From Planctomycetota bacterium (GTDB lineage Bacteria; Planctomycetota; Planctomycetia; Gemmatales; Gemmataceae), in contig JACPZP010000063.1 in assembly GCA_016195405.1 (NCBI GenBank), forward strand, positions 1 through 63,695: a stretch of 63,695 nt of DNA. The letters are read 5' to 3'. Positions 36,101 to 44,931 of the stretch are shown in pieces (position 1 is the stretch's first letter; each line of letters begins with the position of its first letter). Under the pieces are notes generated by a model that was not told where the DNA came from, ran no database searches, and saw only the letters and a program-made list of their open reading frames with translations. Position numbers and translations under genes: made by a program.

Positions 36101-36793
36101 GGGGGTGCCGTCCTCGGCCAAGAGCACATTGGCCGGCTTGAGATCGCGATGGATGATATTCTTCTGATGGGCGGCCTCCACTCCGTGCGCCAGCGTTTCC
36201 ACGAGTCGGGCCGCCTCGGCAGGTGGCAGAGGGGTGCCGCTTAACTTGCGGGCCAGGCTGCCTTGGGGGCAGAATTCCAGCGAGAAATAAGGGAGGCCGT
36301 CGTGGTCGGCGATTTCGTGAATCTGGACGATGTTTGGGTGTTGGAGCTGGGCCACCGATTCCGATTCGATGCGGAACCGCTCCAATTCCGCCGGGCCCGC
36401 ATGGCCGCCGGCCAGGATCATTTTCAGGGCGACGATCCGATTGAGCCGCAGCTGCCGCGCCTTGTAGACGACGCCCATGCCGCCGCGGCCAAGCTCGCCG
36501 AGGATCTCATATCCCGAAATGTTCGTAACAGCGTCACGAGGTGAAATGCGGGCATCCGTCGATTTTCCGCTCTCCGCCAGAGTTTCGGTTTGAGGCAGCG
36601 GCCGTGCCTGGGAAACCGTGATTTGTGAACCCATGAAGGCGGCAAGCTGGCCCAGACCTTCGAGCCGCTTCTTCACTTCTTCGGCCAACTCGGGACATTC
36701 GCGGCAAAGTTCTTCAGGGGTGATCGAATCGCCCTGCTCGTGCAGTTCCTGCCAACGCACCAAGAGTTCCAGAACACGGGTGGACGAAGTCAT
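33131..36793 (-). CDS. membrane Ser/Thr protein kinase fused to a sulfatase-modifying-factor (FGE) domain
   Basis: The 1220-residue protein has an N-terminal helical region, then a Hanks-type kinase: glycine loop at about 99-110 (GELGRGGMGVVY), ATP Lys124 in VALKMI, catalytic Asp217 in HRDLKPAN and Asp235 in DFGLAKK. A membrane segment follows at about 378-398. The extracytoplasmic part contains helical, HEAT-like stretches, a beta domain that looks like a bacterial pre-peptidase C-terminal module (about 680-780), and an FGE/SUMF1-type domain near the end (MVVIPGSVEFVMGSP, VTLEQYRRF, YRLPTEAEMEFATRAG, MRGGAYRAL). The FGE fold is often a binding module rather than an enzyme in such fusions. 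It is probably a surface sensor linked to the adjacent sigma factor. Confidence 0.9.
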   Translation of the reverse strand: MTSSTRVLELLVRWQELHEQGDSITPEELCRECPELAEEVKKRLEGLGQLAAFMGSQITVSQARPLPQTETLAESGKSTDARISPRDAVTNISGYEILGELGRGGMGVVYKARQLRLNRIVALKMILAGGHAGPAELERFRIESESVAQLQHPNIVQIHEIADHDGLPYFSLEFCPQGSLARKLSGTPLPPAEAARLVETLAHGVEAAHQKNIIHRDLKPANVLLAEDGTPKITDFGLAKKLEDEDYTATGAVLGTPSYMAPEQAAGKTKEIGPAADIYALGAILYECLTGRPPFKGATKFETIQQALAEDPVPPSRLVLKLPRDLETICLKCLNKEPGQRYGSADALAKDLARFLAGEPILARPTSAFERALKWVRRRPVTAALSAAVVLVSALGLAAGVAIRVQAVEQKNATHAAGLVQRLLSVDTPLVPGVLNEMAEYRHWANPQLRQEFEQAAANSRPKLHASLALLQVDDGQADYLYERFLDAWPQEVAVIRDALASHKEKYVAKLWSVVEQPVKGKESQGLRAACALAAYDPDDSRWNKISGSVVEQLIADPVNLSFWIEGLRLVRIKLLPRLVGIFKNRQEGRTAERSLATNILADYAANEPEVLADLLMDAEAKEFGLLYPFLAKHGDRALAFLRAELDKKRAAQAVSAKDVFKKKDAISADDPKVTAAGGLAMSAKVFEVAMQADATYRIGMSSKEVDSFLVVQDSSGKELASDDDSGGYLDSLLEFRPPKTDSYKVWAAALPNAQTKASGAFVLTITEVAAPSPKQNVASRQANAAVALLRMNQSAEIWPLLKHSLDPSVRSWLIHRLGPQGLDAGAIIKQLDDEEDVTAKRALILSLGEFGEAGLSPDQRQALTTKLQGIYLTAADPGLHAASEWLLRKWEQLTWLKQVNEEWANNKEQREKRLEGIKKQLASPKASASAPREPLALGADATRLAQWYVNGQGQTMVVIPGSVEFVMGSPPTEEGREVDEGQHKSMIGRTFALAATSVTLEQYRRFEKGYQLPLKFTRTADLPVVGIDWYRAAKYCNWLSEQEGIAEDQWCYETQGQMTKLRANYLSLTGYRLPTEAEMEFATRAGALTARYYGETEELLSYYAWYQKNSQDQTWPVAILKPNEFGLFDVLGNACTWCQESFHQYLGVKGDQAVEDKEDILTVSPTALRVMRGGAYRALGSVVRSASRFGQTPRDRSAAWSIRPARTLPLAATGVENDR

Positions 36794-36976
36794 GTTGCAG
36801 CCTCCGTGGAGGATTACAGAAACCTAGCATAATCCCCGATTCCGCGGTTGCAAGCATTTTCCCCGATTTGACAAAATCAGCTTTCTGCAAGCGTAGGTTG
36901 TTGGCGGTAGACGTGACGGTTTGCCGCAAAGGTACGGGTGGCCGAGGAGTCGGTTGACGAACAAGAGGCAAGAGCG

Positions 36977-38626
36977 TCAGCGCCGAATCGCGCGGGTCAC
37001 TTTGGTGTTCGTCCGATACGACCACACTTCTTGGCCGAGGCGGTTGTACTCGACGGCGCCGCGGTCGTTGAGGAACGAGGTCACCAGGGTGTTGCCGTTG
37101 GGCAAGCGCACGGCGGCGACGGGTTGGATGACGTTGATTTCCCAGACCGGTTTGCCGCGGGCGTCATACTCGACGACCTTGTTCTCGCCGTTATGCGGCA
37201 CGAGGACGCGCCCCGAAGGGAGCATGTGGATGCGGCCGCCGAAGAGACGGGTGCCGATGGGAACGGGAAAGCTGTGCAGCTCTTTGCCGGTCGTGTCGAA
37301 GCGGACGATGCGGGCGGCATCGGTCAGACAGGCGATCTCGCCGCTGGGCAGCTTCATGGCTTTCATGATGCGCTCGCCGTTGGGCATGGTGAAGCCGAAG
37401 ACCTCCGTGCCGTTCATGTCGATTTCCAGGAGACGCGTGTCCGAGCACATGAACGTGTTGCCGCTCTGAAGCCTTTGAGCAACCTGGGCGTTGGTAAAAC
37501 GCTTTTGCCAAAGAATTTCGCCTTTGATGGTGCGCTCGGTTACGCGGCCCGCATGATACTCGGCGATCAAGATGCGGCCTTCGGGGAGGTACTGGATGTC
37601 GAGCGGGAAGATGAGATTGTCGATCTGCCAGCGGACCTGGTTTTGCGGGCCTAATTCCATGATGCGGCCGATTTCGAGCAGCACGACGATGGTGTAGCCG
37701 TGCAAAGTCGGCGCCTCACGAAGTTTGGCCAGATCGATGCCTGCCCCATTCTCTTTCCACCAGGCTTGCCAAGCGTCGCGGAATTTCTTGCGGCCGGCTT
37801 CATCGTTGCCGAGGACTACACCCGGCGGCGACTTATCCTCGGCAAGGCGATATAGCACTTCCTCCGCTTGCCAGGCATGGTGTGCGGGCACCTGCGGTAA
37901 AGCATCGATCAGCACGGGCACGGCTTCCTTGTCGCGAGCATATGTCAGGGCCAGGGCGACGCGAAGGCGGACAAATGCATCCGTATCGGCAAGTAGCTTC
38001 CTGACCGCCGTCTCCTGGCCGGGCAGCTTGCACAAGGCCTCGCCGGAGGCGGCGCGGCGGAAAGGGAGCTTGTCGGTCAAACCCGCGACGAGGATTGGGT
38101 GCGGTTTGCCATTGTCGCTGGACAGCCGTAACAGGGCGGCGCGAACCTCTTCGGCGACCGCGTCGTTGTCGGCGAACGGAAGGTAGGCGAGAAGCGTTGC
38201 GACTGCTTCGGTTGGCCGGCGATGGGCGAGCAGGCGGACGGCGGCGGGCAGAGCCTTGACCGGCACGTCCTGTTCCTTGATGCGGGCCAGGATTTTCTCG
38301 GCACGGCGTGCGATTTCCAGATCGTCGCTCTTCGTCGCCTCGCGCAGCATCTCCGCCACTACGGGGCCGCGGCGCGTCAATTCCGACAGGGCCTGTTCGC
38401 GTTCTCGGTAAACCTGCGAGCCGAGCTGCTGGATCAGCGCTTTGACGCGGGGCCGTTCCTCGTCCGAAAGCGATCGTTTTTGAAGGAAAGCGAGAAGGGA
38501 CGCGGAATCAGTGCCAAGGTCGGCTTTCTTGAGGATCGATTCGTCGTTGGCCAATAGTTCGAAGGTTGGAAGGCGTTCGGAGAGAAGTGAAAGCGCGATC
38601 CACAGCGATAGAAAGGTCGGACTCAT
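36977..38626 (-). CDS. secreted HEAT-repeat / beta-propeller protein, copy 1
   Basis: First of three tandem paralogues in map order, last in transcription. Start taken at the second ATG (38626, MSPTFLSLWIALSLLS, signal-like); an ATG at 38638 is four bases beyond the upstream stop. The N-terminal half is helical with HEAT-like repeats (LIQQLGSQVYREREQALSELTRRG, DAFVRLRVALALTYARDKEAVPVLIDAL). A link segment WQAWWKENGAGIDLAKL precedes a propeller of LPSG/LPNGNTL blades. The C-terminus is GQEVWSYRTNTKVTRAIRR. Probably exported; function unknown. Confidence 0.75.
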   Translation of the reverse strand: MSPTFLSLWIALSLLSERLPTFELLANDESILKKADLGTDSASLLAFLQKRSLSDEERPRVKALIQQLGSQVYREREQALSELTRRGPVVAEMLREATKSDDLEIARRAEKILARIKEQDVPVKALPAAVRLLAHRRPTEAVATLLAYLPFADNDAVAEEVRAALLRLSSDNGKPHPILVAGLTDKLPFRRAASGEALCKLPGQETAVRKLLADTDAFVRLRVALALTYARDKEAVPVLIDALPQVPAHHAWQAEEVLYRLAEDKSPPGVVLGNDEAGRKKFRDAWQAWWKENGAGIDLAKLREAPTLHGYTIVVLLEIGRIMELGPQNQVRWQIDNLIFPLDIQYLPEGRILIAEYHAGRVTERTIKGEILWQKRFTNAQVAQRLQSGNTFMCSDTRLLEIDMNGTEVFGFTMPNGERIMKAMKLPSGEIACLTDAARIVRFDTTGKELHSFPVPIGTRLFGGRIHMLPSGRVLVPHNGENKVVEYDARGKPVWEINVIQPVAAVRLPNGNTLVTSFLNDRGAVEYNRLGQEVWSYRTNTKVTRAIRR

Positions 38627-38641
38627 GTCACTCAACATACC

Positions 38642-40351
38642 TTAACGGCGGCGTAGACGGAAGGGCGCGCCGCCTTCGGGCTGATAGGACCAGACCTCGC
38701 GGCCGTTGCGGTCCACTTCCAAGACGCGCTGGCCATTGGCAATCAGCGTGTTGCCGTGCGGCAGCCGGAGGGCGGAAACGGGGCTGGAGAACGGAACTTG
38801 CCAGAGAATCCGCCCATCGCGGTCGAATTCGGCGACTCTGTCCGCGAGGGGAATGAGTATACGATGCCCGGGAAGCACCTCGATCGTGCCGATCAGTTGC
38901 TGTTCGGCGATTTGGCTGGCGGTGAATGAGCGCAGCTTGAAGCCCTCGGAGTCGAGCCAGGTGCACTGGCCGTTCTGGTTGATGAAGACCATTTGGCCGT
39001 CGCGCGCCCGGCCGGCGCCGATGATCGGGACGAGCTGCTGGGCTTGGTCCTCGTCGTCGGCGTCGAGGTCTTTTTGCTCCTTGTGTTTGAAGACGGCCTT
39101 GCCGATGGGATCGACGAGCAACAGCTCACGGCGCGTGGCGATAAAGGTGTCGCCTCCAGGGAGGCGCTGGCAGGCGACGATCTGGTCCTCGCATTCCTTT
39201 TCCCAAAAGATATTCGTTTTCATGTCGCGCTCGGTGACCTTACGGCCTTCGGCGACCAAAGCGCGCTCTTTGTTGAGGTACTGGCCGTCGGTCAGATTGC
39301 GGATGTAGTCGAAGTGCCAGCCGACTTGCTTGCTGGGCTTGACCTCTATGACCTTGCTGCCGCGGCGGGCCTTGACGGCTTCGGCATCGCTGGCGGTCAC
39401 GAGGATGAAGCCGCGATACTTGGGCGGCTCGGACAGCTTGGCGAGATTGACGGTCTGCTGGTTGGTCTGCCACCAGGCGGTCCAGGCGGTGCGGACCATT
39501 TTCGCGCTGGTCTTGGCGCCAACCCAGATTTCGGGGGCTTTGTCGGCTGCGATCTTGTGCAGCATGTCTTCGACTTGCCAAACGCGCTCCGGCGGCGCTT
39601 CGGGCAACAGGTCAATCAGCGTCTTCACGGCGCGCTTGTCCTGAGCGTCTACCAAGGCCAGGGCGACCGCCAAACGCACAGCCGGAGCTTCGTCCTCCAG
39701 CAGCGGCTCGACGGTCTTTTTGTGTTCCTTGCCGCCGGCGCGGATGATCGCTTCGCCGGCCGCGGCGCGCTTGGCGGCGAGCTTGTCGGTTAGCGCCGTC
39801 AGGAACGCGGGATCGATCTTGCCGTCTTTCAGGGCGACGGCATTGAGGGCGAGCTGCACTTCCTCGAGCAGGCGGGACTCGCCGCCGAAGGGCACGAACT
39901 CAAGCAAGGTCTGCCCGCTTCCCTCCGGCTGATGTTTGGCGATCAACCGGGCGGTGGCAATGGCCATGAGCGTGTCTTGTCCTTCTGCGATCTTGGTCAA
40001 GAGCGTTTCGGCCCGGCGGATCGTCTCCAGCGTCGTGTCCTTGTTCTTGATGAGTTCGAGAAGCATCTTCCTGGCGAGAGGACCGGCCTTGAGGAGCGTG
40101 ATCTCGGCCTTTTTCCGCTCGGCGAAGATCGGTGAAGCCAGCAGCTTGATTTGGTTTTGCAGGTCGCCGACCTGGTCCTTCGAAAGCGTGCGCTCCCGAA
40201 ACAACAGGAGCAGGCCGGGACCTTCCGTCGGCAAGCGGTTTTGCTGAAGGAGGCGAATGTCGGTGGACAGATCGACCGGCGCCGCGGGACCCTGGGCGTG
40301 AACCTGCGCCGAACCGAGAAGAACCAGCAGAACGGCACATCGCGTGTTCAT
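38642..40351 (-). CDS. secreted HEAT-repeat / beta-propeller protein, copy 2
   Basis: The 569-residue paralogue has a clean signal peptide (MNTRCAVLLVLLGSAQVHAQ). HEAT-like helices follow (LLASPIFAERKKAEITLLKAG, EAPAVRLAVALALVDAQDKRAVKTLIDLL), then the shared link WTAWWQTNQQTVNLAKL and the propeller with LPGGDTF and LPHGNTLIANG blades. The C-terminus is GREVWSYQPEGGAPFRLRRR. It shares its architecture and end motif with its two neighbours and lies 66 bases after the third copy and 15 bases before the first, so all three are one operon. Confidence 0.78.
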   Translation of the reverse strand: MNTRCAVLLVLLGSAQVHAQGPAAPVDLSTDIRLLQQNRLPTEGPGLLLLFRERTLSKDQVGDLQNQIKLLASPIFAERKKAEITLLKAGPLARKMLLELIKNKDTTLETIRRAETLLTKIAEGQDTLMAIATARLIAKHQPEGSGQTLLEFVPFGGESRLLEEVQLALNAVALKDGKIDPAFLTALTDKLAAKRAAAGEAIIRAGGKEHKKTVEPLLEDEAPAVRLAVALALVDAQDKRAVKTLIDLLPEAPPERVWQVEDMLHKIAADKAPEIWVGAKTSAKMVRTAWTAWWQTNQQTVNLAKLSEPPKYRGFILVTASDAEAVKARRGSKVIEVKPSKQVGWHFDYIRNLTDGQYLNKERALVAEGRKVTERDMKTNIFWEKECEDQIVACQRLPGGDTFIATRRELLLVDPIGKAVFKHKEQKDLDADDEDQAQQLVPIIGAGRARDGQMVFINQNGQCTWLDSEGFKLRSFTASQIAEQQLIGTIEVLPGHRILIPLADRVAEFDRDGRILWQVPFSSPVSALRLPHGNTLIANGQRVLEVDRNGREVWSYQPEGGAPFRLRRR

Positions 40352-40417
40352 GGGGAATAGTCCTTTACGGCCTCCGACTCTCTGCGGCGAGCGCCAATCT
40401 CCATGGCGCCTTTCGCA

Positions 40418-42220
40418 TCACCTTCGCCGCGCGTTGAACGGCATGCCGCTGTCGGTCGTATACAGCCAGACCTCGCGGCCGGCGGCGTCGTATTCGGCGA
40501 TGCGCCGGGTATTCTGGCTGTTGACCAGGGTGTTGCCGTTGGGCAGGCGCTGCACGGAGTTGGGCCACTGGACGTTGAAGGAAGAGACCTCCTTGCCTTC
40601 ACCGTTGAATTCCACGACGCGGTTGCGTTGGAAATCGGGCATGACGACGCCGCCGTTGGGCAGGACGTCGATGCCGCCGAACAAGACGGACATCTGCGCA
40701 ACCTGGAAGTTCTTCAGGATCTTGTTGTTCTTGTCGATGCGGAAATACTGGCCGGAGTTGGTGATGTAGACGACTTCGCCGTTGCGCAGCTTCTTGGCGC
40801 GGAAAATGTCGTGGTTGGGCCGGTCCATTTTGAAGGTCTCGGCGCCTTGACGGTCCACTTCGAGAAGGCGATTTTGCATGACGATCAGGGTGTTGCCGTT
40901 GGGCATGCGCTGCACGCCGATCGGATTGCCGGCGGCGCTCTTCTCCCAAACGACGTTGCCCTTGAAGTCACGCTCGCTGACCTTGGCGCCTTGGTACTCG
41001 GCGATGAGGACGCGATCCTGGCCGACAACCACGGCGTCGACGGGATAAGTCGCCACGTTGAACTTCCAACGCACCGTCTTGTTGTGATCGATTTCGAAGA
41101 CCTCGCCGGAGGGCAGTTTGCCGGCGCCGCCGCGGTTGCCCTGCTGCACGATCACGGTGTAACCGAGAAGGGTTTGGGCCTGGTCGAGCTTGGCCAAGTC
41201 GATCTTGCCGGCGTTCTTGTCGAGCCACCCCTGCCAGGCGGCGCGGGCAGCCTTGCGGCCCTGGTCCGTCGTGCCCAAGGACACGGAAGGCGACTGGTCG
41301 CCCGCCAAACGAACGAGAACTTCCTCGGCCGGCCATAGCTGCTCCGGACTCAGATGCTCGATGCACTCGACCAGCACCGGCAGGGCGTCTTTGTCCTTCA
41401 GGTTGATGAGATTGATGGCGACGCGCAGCCGCACCGATGGCTCGCCGTCTTTCAGGAGCTTGCGAACTCCCGGCAGTTCGTCTTTGGCCTTGGCGCGGAC
41501 CAGCGCTTCGGCGGCGGCGGCGCGCTTGACGGCAACCTTGTCTTCCAGCGCCTTGGCGAGCGCCGGCTCGACCTTGCCGTCCTGGATTGCCACGGCGCCA
41601 AGGGCCTTGCAAAATTCATCCGTGACGTTCTGGTCGGCAGCGAACGGCAAATAGGCAAGGATGACCTCGGCAGCGCCGGCAGGCTTGGTCTTGGCGATCA
41701 GCCGGGCGGTGGCTGCCTGGATGCCTGGCTCGGCCTTGGCTTCGATCTTGTTCACCAGTTCCACGGAACGTCTGACGATCTCGGCCTCATGGGCTTTCTC
41801 TTTTTCGGTCAGGACCTGCTTGAGCCTGCCCAGGGCCGAAGAGCCGAGCTTCGACAGGTGCGCGAAGGCGGCTTCGCGGGTCTCGAAATCATCGTCGCCC
41901 ATGTCGCGGATGAGCCGGTCGACCTGCTTAGGGTCGGCATCGGGAAACGTGCGCTTGCGGAGATAGTCGAGCAGCGCCGGCCCGTCGAACCCCAGGCCGA
42001 CCTCTCGGAGAACTTTCTGGTCGTCCGCGGTCGTGTCGGACGGCTCCTCCGGTTTGGGGCTGGCTTTTGCCGCTTGCTTTTGCTCTTCGTTCTTCTTCTG
42101 TCCCTTCGCCGGATCTTGGGCGTACGCGTTCAGGAACAAGCCCGCGAGCACAACAGTCATTACGCCCCTCACACCATTCTTCAGGGATGCCTTTACGGAT
42201 GCCATGTTCACGGAAGACAT
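40418..42220 (-). CDS. secreted HEAT-repeat / beta-propeller protein, copy 3
   Basis: The 600-residue paralogue is the first gene of the operon in transcription. It has an N-terminal export signal (SLKNGVRGVMTVVLAGLFLNAYA), then a Lys/Glu-rich stretch unique to this copy. HEAT-like repeats follow (LIRDMGDDDFETREAAFAHLSKLG, EPSVRLRVAINLINLKDKDALPVLVECI), the link WQGWLDKNAGKIDLAKL, and the propeller with MPNGNTL, LPNGGVV and LPNGNTL blades. The end, GREVWLYTTDSGMPFNARRR, matches the other two. The propeller resembles PQQ-type/arylsulfotransferase blades but no cofactor residues can be named. Confidence 0.78.
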   Translation of the reverse strand: MSSVNMASVKASLKNGVRGVMTVVLAGLFLNAYAQDPAKGQKKNEEQKQAAKASPKPEEPSDTTADDQKVLREVGLGFDGPALLDYLRKRTFPDADPKQVDRLIRDMGDDDFETREAAFAHLSKLGSSALGRLKQVLTEKEKAHEAEIVRRSVELVNKIEAKAEPGIQAATARLIAKTKPAGAAEVILAYLPFAADQNVTDEFCKALGAVAIQDGKVEPALAKALEDKVAVKRAAAAEALVRAKAKDELPGVRKLLKDGEPSVRLRVAINLINLKDKDALPVLVECIEHLSPEQLWPAEEVLVRLAGDQSPSVSLGTTDQGRKAARAAWQGWLDKNAGKIDLAKLDQAQTLLGYTVIVQQGNRGGAGKLPSGEVFEIDHNKTVRWKFNVATYPVDAVVVGQDRVLIAEYQGAKVSERDFKGNVVWEKSAAGNPIGVQRMPNGNTLIVMQNRLLEVDRQGAETFKMDRPNHDIFRAKKLRNGEVVYITNSGQYFRIDKNNKILKNFQVAQMSVLFGGIDVLPNGGVVMPDFQRNRVVEFNGEGKEVSSFNVQWPNSVQRLPNGNTLVNSQNTRRIAEYDAAGREVWLYTTDSGMPFNARRR

Positions 42221-42317
42221 TGTGCCGACCTCGATAGAAACGCCCGGAGCGCGCGGCCGCGCTGTGGGGTTAAGAGAAGACGAATTACATCCGCTAATCT
42301 ACCAATAATAAGACGAT

Positions 42318-42391
42318 GGCGAGCCGGGAGCGTGAGCGACCGGAGTGTCCCTGGCGCGGGACACTCCGGTCGCTCGCACTCCCGGCTCGCC
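42318..42391. repeat. long near-perfect palindrome (GAGCCGGGAGCG family)
   Basis: GGCGAGCCGGGAGCG at the left end is answered by CGCTCGCACTCCCGGCTCGCC on the right. The complementary arms are about 34 bases with one or two mismatches around a six-base centre. The same outer arms frame 61855-61934. It lies between the propeller operon and tRNA-Leu. Confidence 0.85.
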
Positions 42392-42399
42392 TATTCGAG

Positions 42400-42483
42400 T
42401 GCCGAAGAGAGGACTCGAACCTCCACTCCCTAACGGGAACCAGCTCCTGAAGCTGGCGCGTCTGCCAATTCCGCCACTTCGGC
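42400..42483 (-). tRNA. tRNA-Leu (anticodon CAG)
   Basis: The minus strand reads GCCGAAG at the 5' end and CTTCGGC plus discriminator A at the 3' end, a seven-base-pair acceptor stem. The anticodon arm is CCAGC-TTCAGGA-GCTGG, giving anticodon CAG (plus-strand 42447-42449) for CUG codons. A long variable arm (a class II feature of tRNA-Leu) and a GGTTCGAGTCC T-arm are present. CCA is not encoded. Confidence 0.96.
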
Positions 42484-42545
42484 ATTCAAACCAAGCCCGT
42501 CGAGCGGGGGGGCTTCGGCCCGGATTTCGCGCTCTGCTTTCAGGT

Positions 42546-44756
42546 TCACTTGTCCCCGAATCGGCTGCCTTTGACTTGGCCAGGCCCGAATGCAGGCGCG
42601 GTGACGGCCGTCGCCGCCGGACTGGGTCGCGGCTCGTTGCGAGCGGCCAGCGACGCGTTTTCGATTTCGCGGATTTCCAGGTTCACGCTGTCCATCTCAT
42701 GATACCAGGCGTCGGCGAAGGCGGCCAACCGGCTTGAGTCAATGCGACGGGGGTCCTTGGCGTCGCTCATGCCGAACGCCTGGGCGAAGCACGCCTCAAG
42801 CTTCTTGGCGTCGAGTTCGAGGTCGCGCGGCAAGTTGGCGATGTCGCGCCGGTAGTCGAGCAGGTTGGTGAACTTCTTGTTTTGAATGAGGTAATAGACC
42901 AGCGCCCAGGCCGTCGCGCGCGCTTTCTCCCAGTCCTCTTGCGCTCGGATCGCGAGCTTTTCGTTGTTCTTGTGCAGTTCCGCCTCGGCCGCGGATCGGG
43001 CGGCTTGATGGAAATAGTGATCGGATAGCACGTTGTAGAGCACATCACGGCTCGCGCCGAGCTTGGGCTTGAAGTACTTGAACGCGATGAGGTTGGACCA
43101 GCTGGCCAGGCCGCCGGCGGGATAAGGCGCACCGTAGGGCGTCTCGAAGTAAGCTGCCAAGCCGTATTGCAGCCAATCCGGCACGTCGACGTTGCGCGGC
43201 AGCAGACCGGTGGCGGCCAAAAGCTGAAGGGTGCACTCGTGGCTGATCGTGGAGCGCTCGGCGCTGTCCTCCAGCGACTTTTGCACGATGTGCAGCGTTT
43301 GGGTTATCGCCAGGGGCAGCTCTCGGCCTTGAAACACTTGCGGGTTCTTTTGATTCCAGATCGAGCCGTCGATGAAGTCGGCCGCGCGCACTTTGAGTTG
43401 TCCGGCCAGTCCGTGGTTCCTCGCTTCGATCAATTGATACGTGTCGTCCAGCGGCTTGGCGGAGAGAATCATGATGTTGTCGCGGCGCGGGGTGAAACCG
43501 TCGCCGGCCATCAGCATGTTGCCCCAGCTCTTGTGTTCGTCGTTAAAATCCTTGTCGGCCAGGACCGCCAGCAGTCGTCTCTTGGGCAACTCTGGAATCG
43601 GCACGTTGTCCTGGAAAGTGAACCAATAGAAAAACGAATCAAAAGAGTCTTCCATGCGCTTGAGGCGGCGCTTAATGGCCTCGTCATTGGCGGGAATCTG
43701 CGGGAGATTGGTCAGGAGTCCGTAATGCCCGCGCTCGCTCTGAACCATGCGATAGCCCTTCTTGAGGTAGTCGTCGACCAAGGGCTGCAGAGCCGGTTCG
43801 GTTCCTACCAGCGGCGTTTTGATGAGGCTTTTGATCTTGGCGACGTTCACGACTACGGGGTGATTGGGATCGATCTGCCGCAGTTGATCGACTCCTTTCT
43901 GGAACTTATCCGCCAGGCCGTGGCTCCAGGCCCAAGCGATCAGGTTGACAAGCCGAAGCCGATCGGGAGAGCCGTCTTTCAGCTCCTTCTTCAGGCGCTT
44001 TTCGAATTCAATCCCGGGCGCGTCCTTGGAAATATGGGTGTACTTGAAAGCGGGGTCGTTGGGGGCATAAGTGTCTTTGCCGAACTGATGCTCCATCCGG
44101 ACCGCGTTGCCCGATTGACTCCAAGTCTTGAGTTCGACGTAAGCAGTGACCCAATGGGGCGGGTTCTTGGGGGCGGCGACTTCCGTCTTGCCGCCTTGGT
44201 TCCCGGCGGCGCCCGCTTGGCCAGTCTGACCGCCCATCGCGCCGAGCGCGCCCGCGGCGCCGCGCATGCCGAGCGCCCCACCGGCGCCACCTGCACCGAA
44301 GCCACCGCCCGCTTGGAAGCCGCCGCCGAACCCTCCTCCAAAACCGCCGCCAAAGCCGCCGCCGCCAAAGCCGCCGCCGCCGAATCCACCACCGCCGAAT
44401 CCACCACCGGCGCCGCCGCCGCCACCTTTGCCGCCCCTGCTGCCGACTCCACCGCCGCCGCCGCCGGCCCCGCCGCCGATGCCACCGCCAAAACCGCCCG
44501 CGCCGGCGCCCTTGCCGCCGGCGAGTCCCGCGAAGCCCCCGCCGCCGAAACCCGCTCCGCCGAAACCCGCTCCGCCTTTGTTGCCGAAGTTCCCGAAGCC
44601 CTTGCCCGCATCGGTGGCTTTCGGAGGGCTGATGTCGATGTTGAGGTTGTTGATATCCACCTTGATGATCAGGTAGTCCGCGGCCGCTGTGCCCACGGTC
44701 CTCACGGTGCCGAACAGGCAACCCAAAACAGCCAACGCCAGCAAGATGCGCCTCAT
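42546..44756 (-). CDS. secreted Gly-rich protein with DUF1570-like domain
   Basis: The 736-residue protein has a signal peptide (1-25), then about 140 residues of extreme Gly content with repeated GGGGF/GGGF units (about 52-190). The last 500 residues resemble the DUF1570 metallopeptidase-like domain. The expected zinc motif HExxH reads HECTL (within STISHECTLQLLAATGLL, near plus 43230-43243), so the second His is absent. This domain may thus be a non-catalytic relative. The WLQYGLAAYFETP segment, equivalent to the glutamate-bearing helix of gluzincins, is partly kept (W-GLA-YFE). Function unknown; probably cell-surface. Confidence 0.72.
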   Translation of the reverse strand: MRRILLALAVLGCLFGTVRTVGTAAADYLIIKVDINNLNIDISPPKATDAGKGFGNFGNKGGAGFGGAGFGGGGFAGLAGGKGAGAGGFGGGIGGGAGGGGGGVGSRGGKGGGGGAGGGFGGGGFGGGGFGGGGFGGGFGGGFGGGFQAGGGFGAGGAGGALGMRGAAGALGAMGGQTGQAGAAGNQGGKTEVAAPKNPPHWVTAYVELKTWSQSGNAVRMEHQFGKDTYAPNDPAFKYTHISKDAPGIEFEKRLKKELKDGSPDRLRLVNLIAWAWSHGLADKFQKGVDQLRQIDPNHPVVVNVAKIKSLIKTPLVGTEPALQPLVDDYLKKGYRMVQSERGHYGLLTNLPQIPANDEAIKRRLKRMEDSFDSFFYWFTFQDNVPIPELPKRRLLAVLADKDFNDEHKSWGNMLMAGDGFTPRRDNIMILSAKPLDDTYQLIEARNHGLAGQLKVRAADFIDGSIWNQKNPQVFQGRELPLAITQTLHIVQKSLEDSAERSTISHECTLQLLAATGLLPRNVDVPDWLQYGLAAYFETPYGAPYPAGGLASWSNLIAFKYFKPKLGASRDVLYNVLSDHYFHQAARSAAEAELHKNNEKLAIRAQEDWEKARATAWALVYYLIQNKKFTNLLDYRRDIANLPRDLELDAKKLEACFAQAFGMSDAKDPRRIDSSRLAAFADAWYHEMDSVNLEIREIENASLAARNEPRPSPAATAVTAPAFGPGQVKGSRFGDK

Positions 44757-44931
44757 GTTCCCAGCCTCCGCGCTCGTGGGGAAATAGGTGGACGTGATGG
44801 ATCGGGAATCGATTCGTCGAGTTTCGATTCGTCGAGATCCATTGTCGCATTCCCTTCTGGGCGTAGCAAGGGGTGTAGCAACAGGAATTTGATTTTATAA
44901 TATGCTCTGCTGAGCCGTCTGTTGTCGAGAG

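Noticed and set aside
43167..44900. 577-residue plus-strand ORF antisense to the Gly-rich DUF1570-like gene
   Set aside because: It is an Ala/Glu-rich shadow created by GC-biased third positions opposite a real gene with signal peptide and conserved domain.
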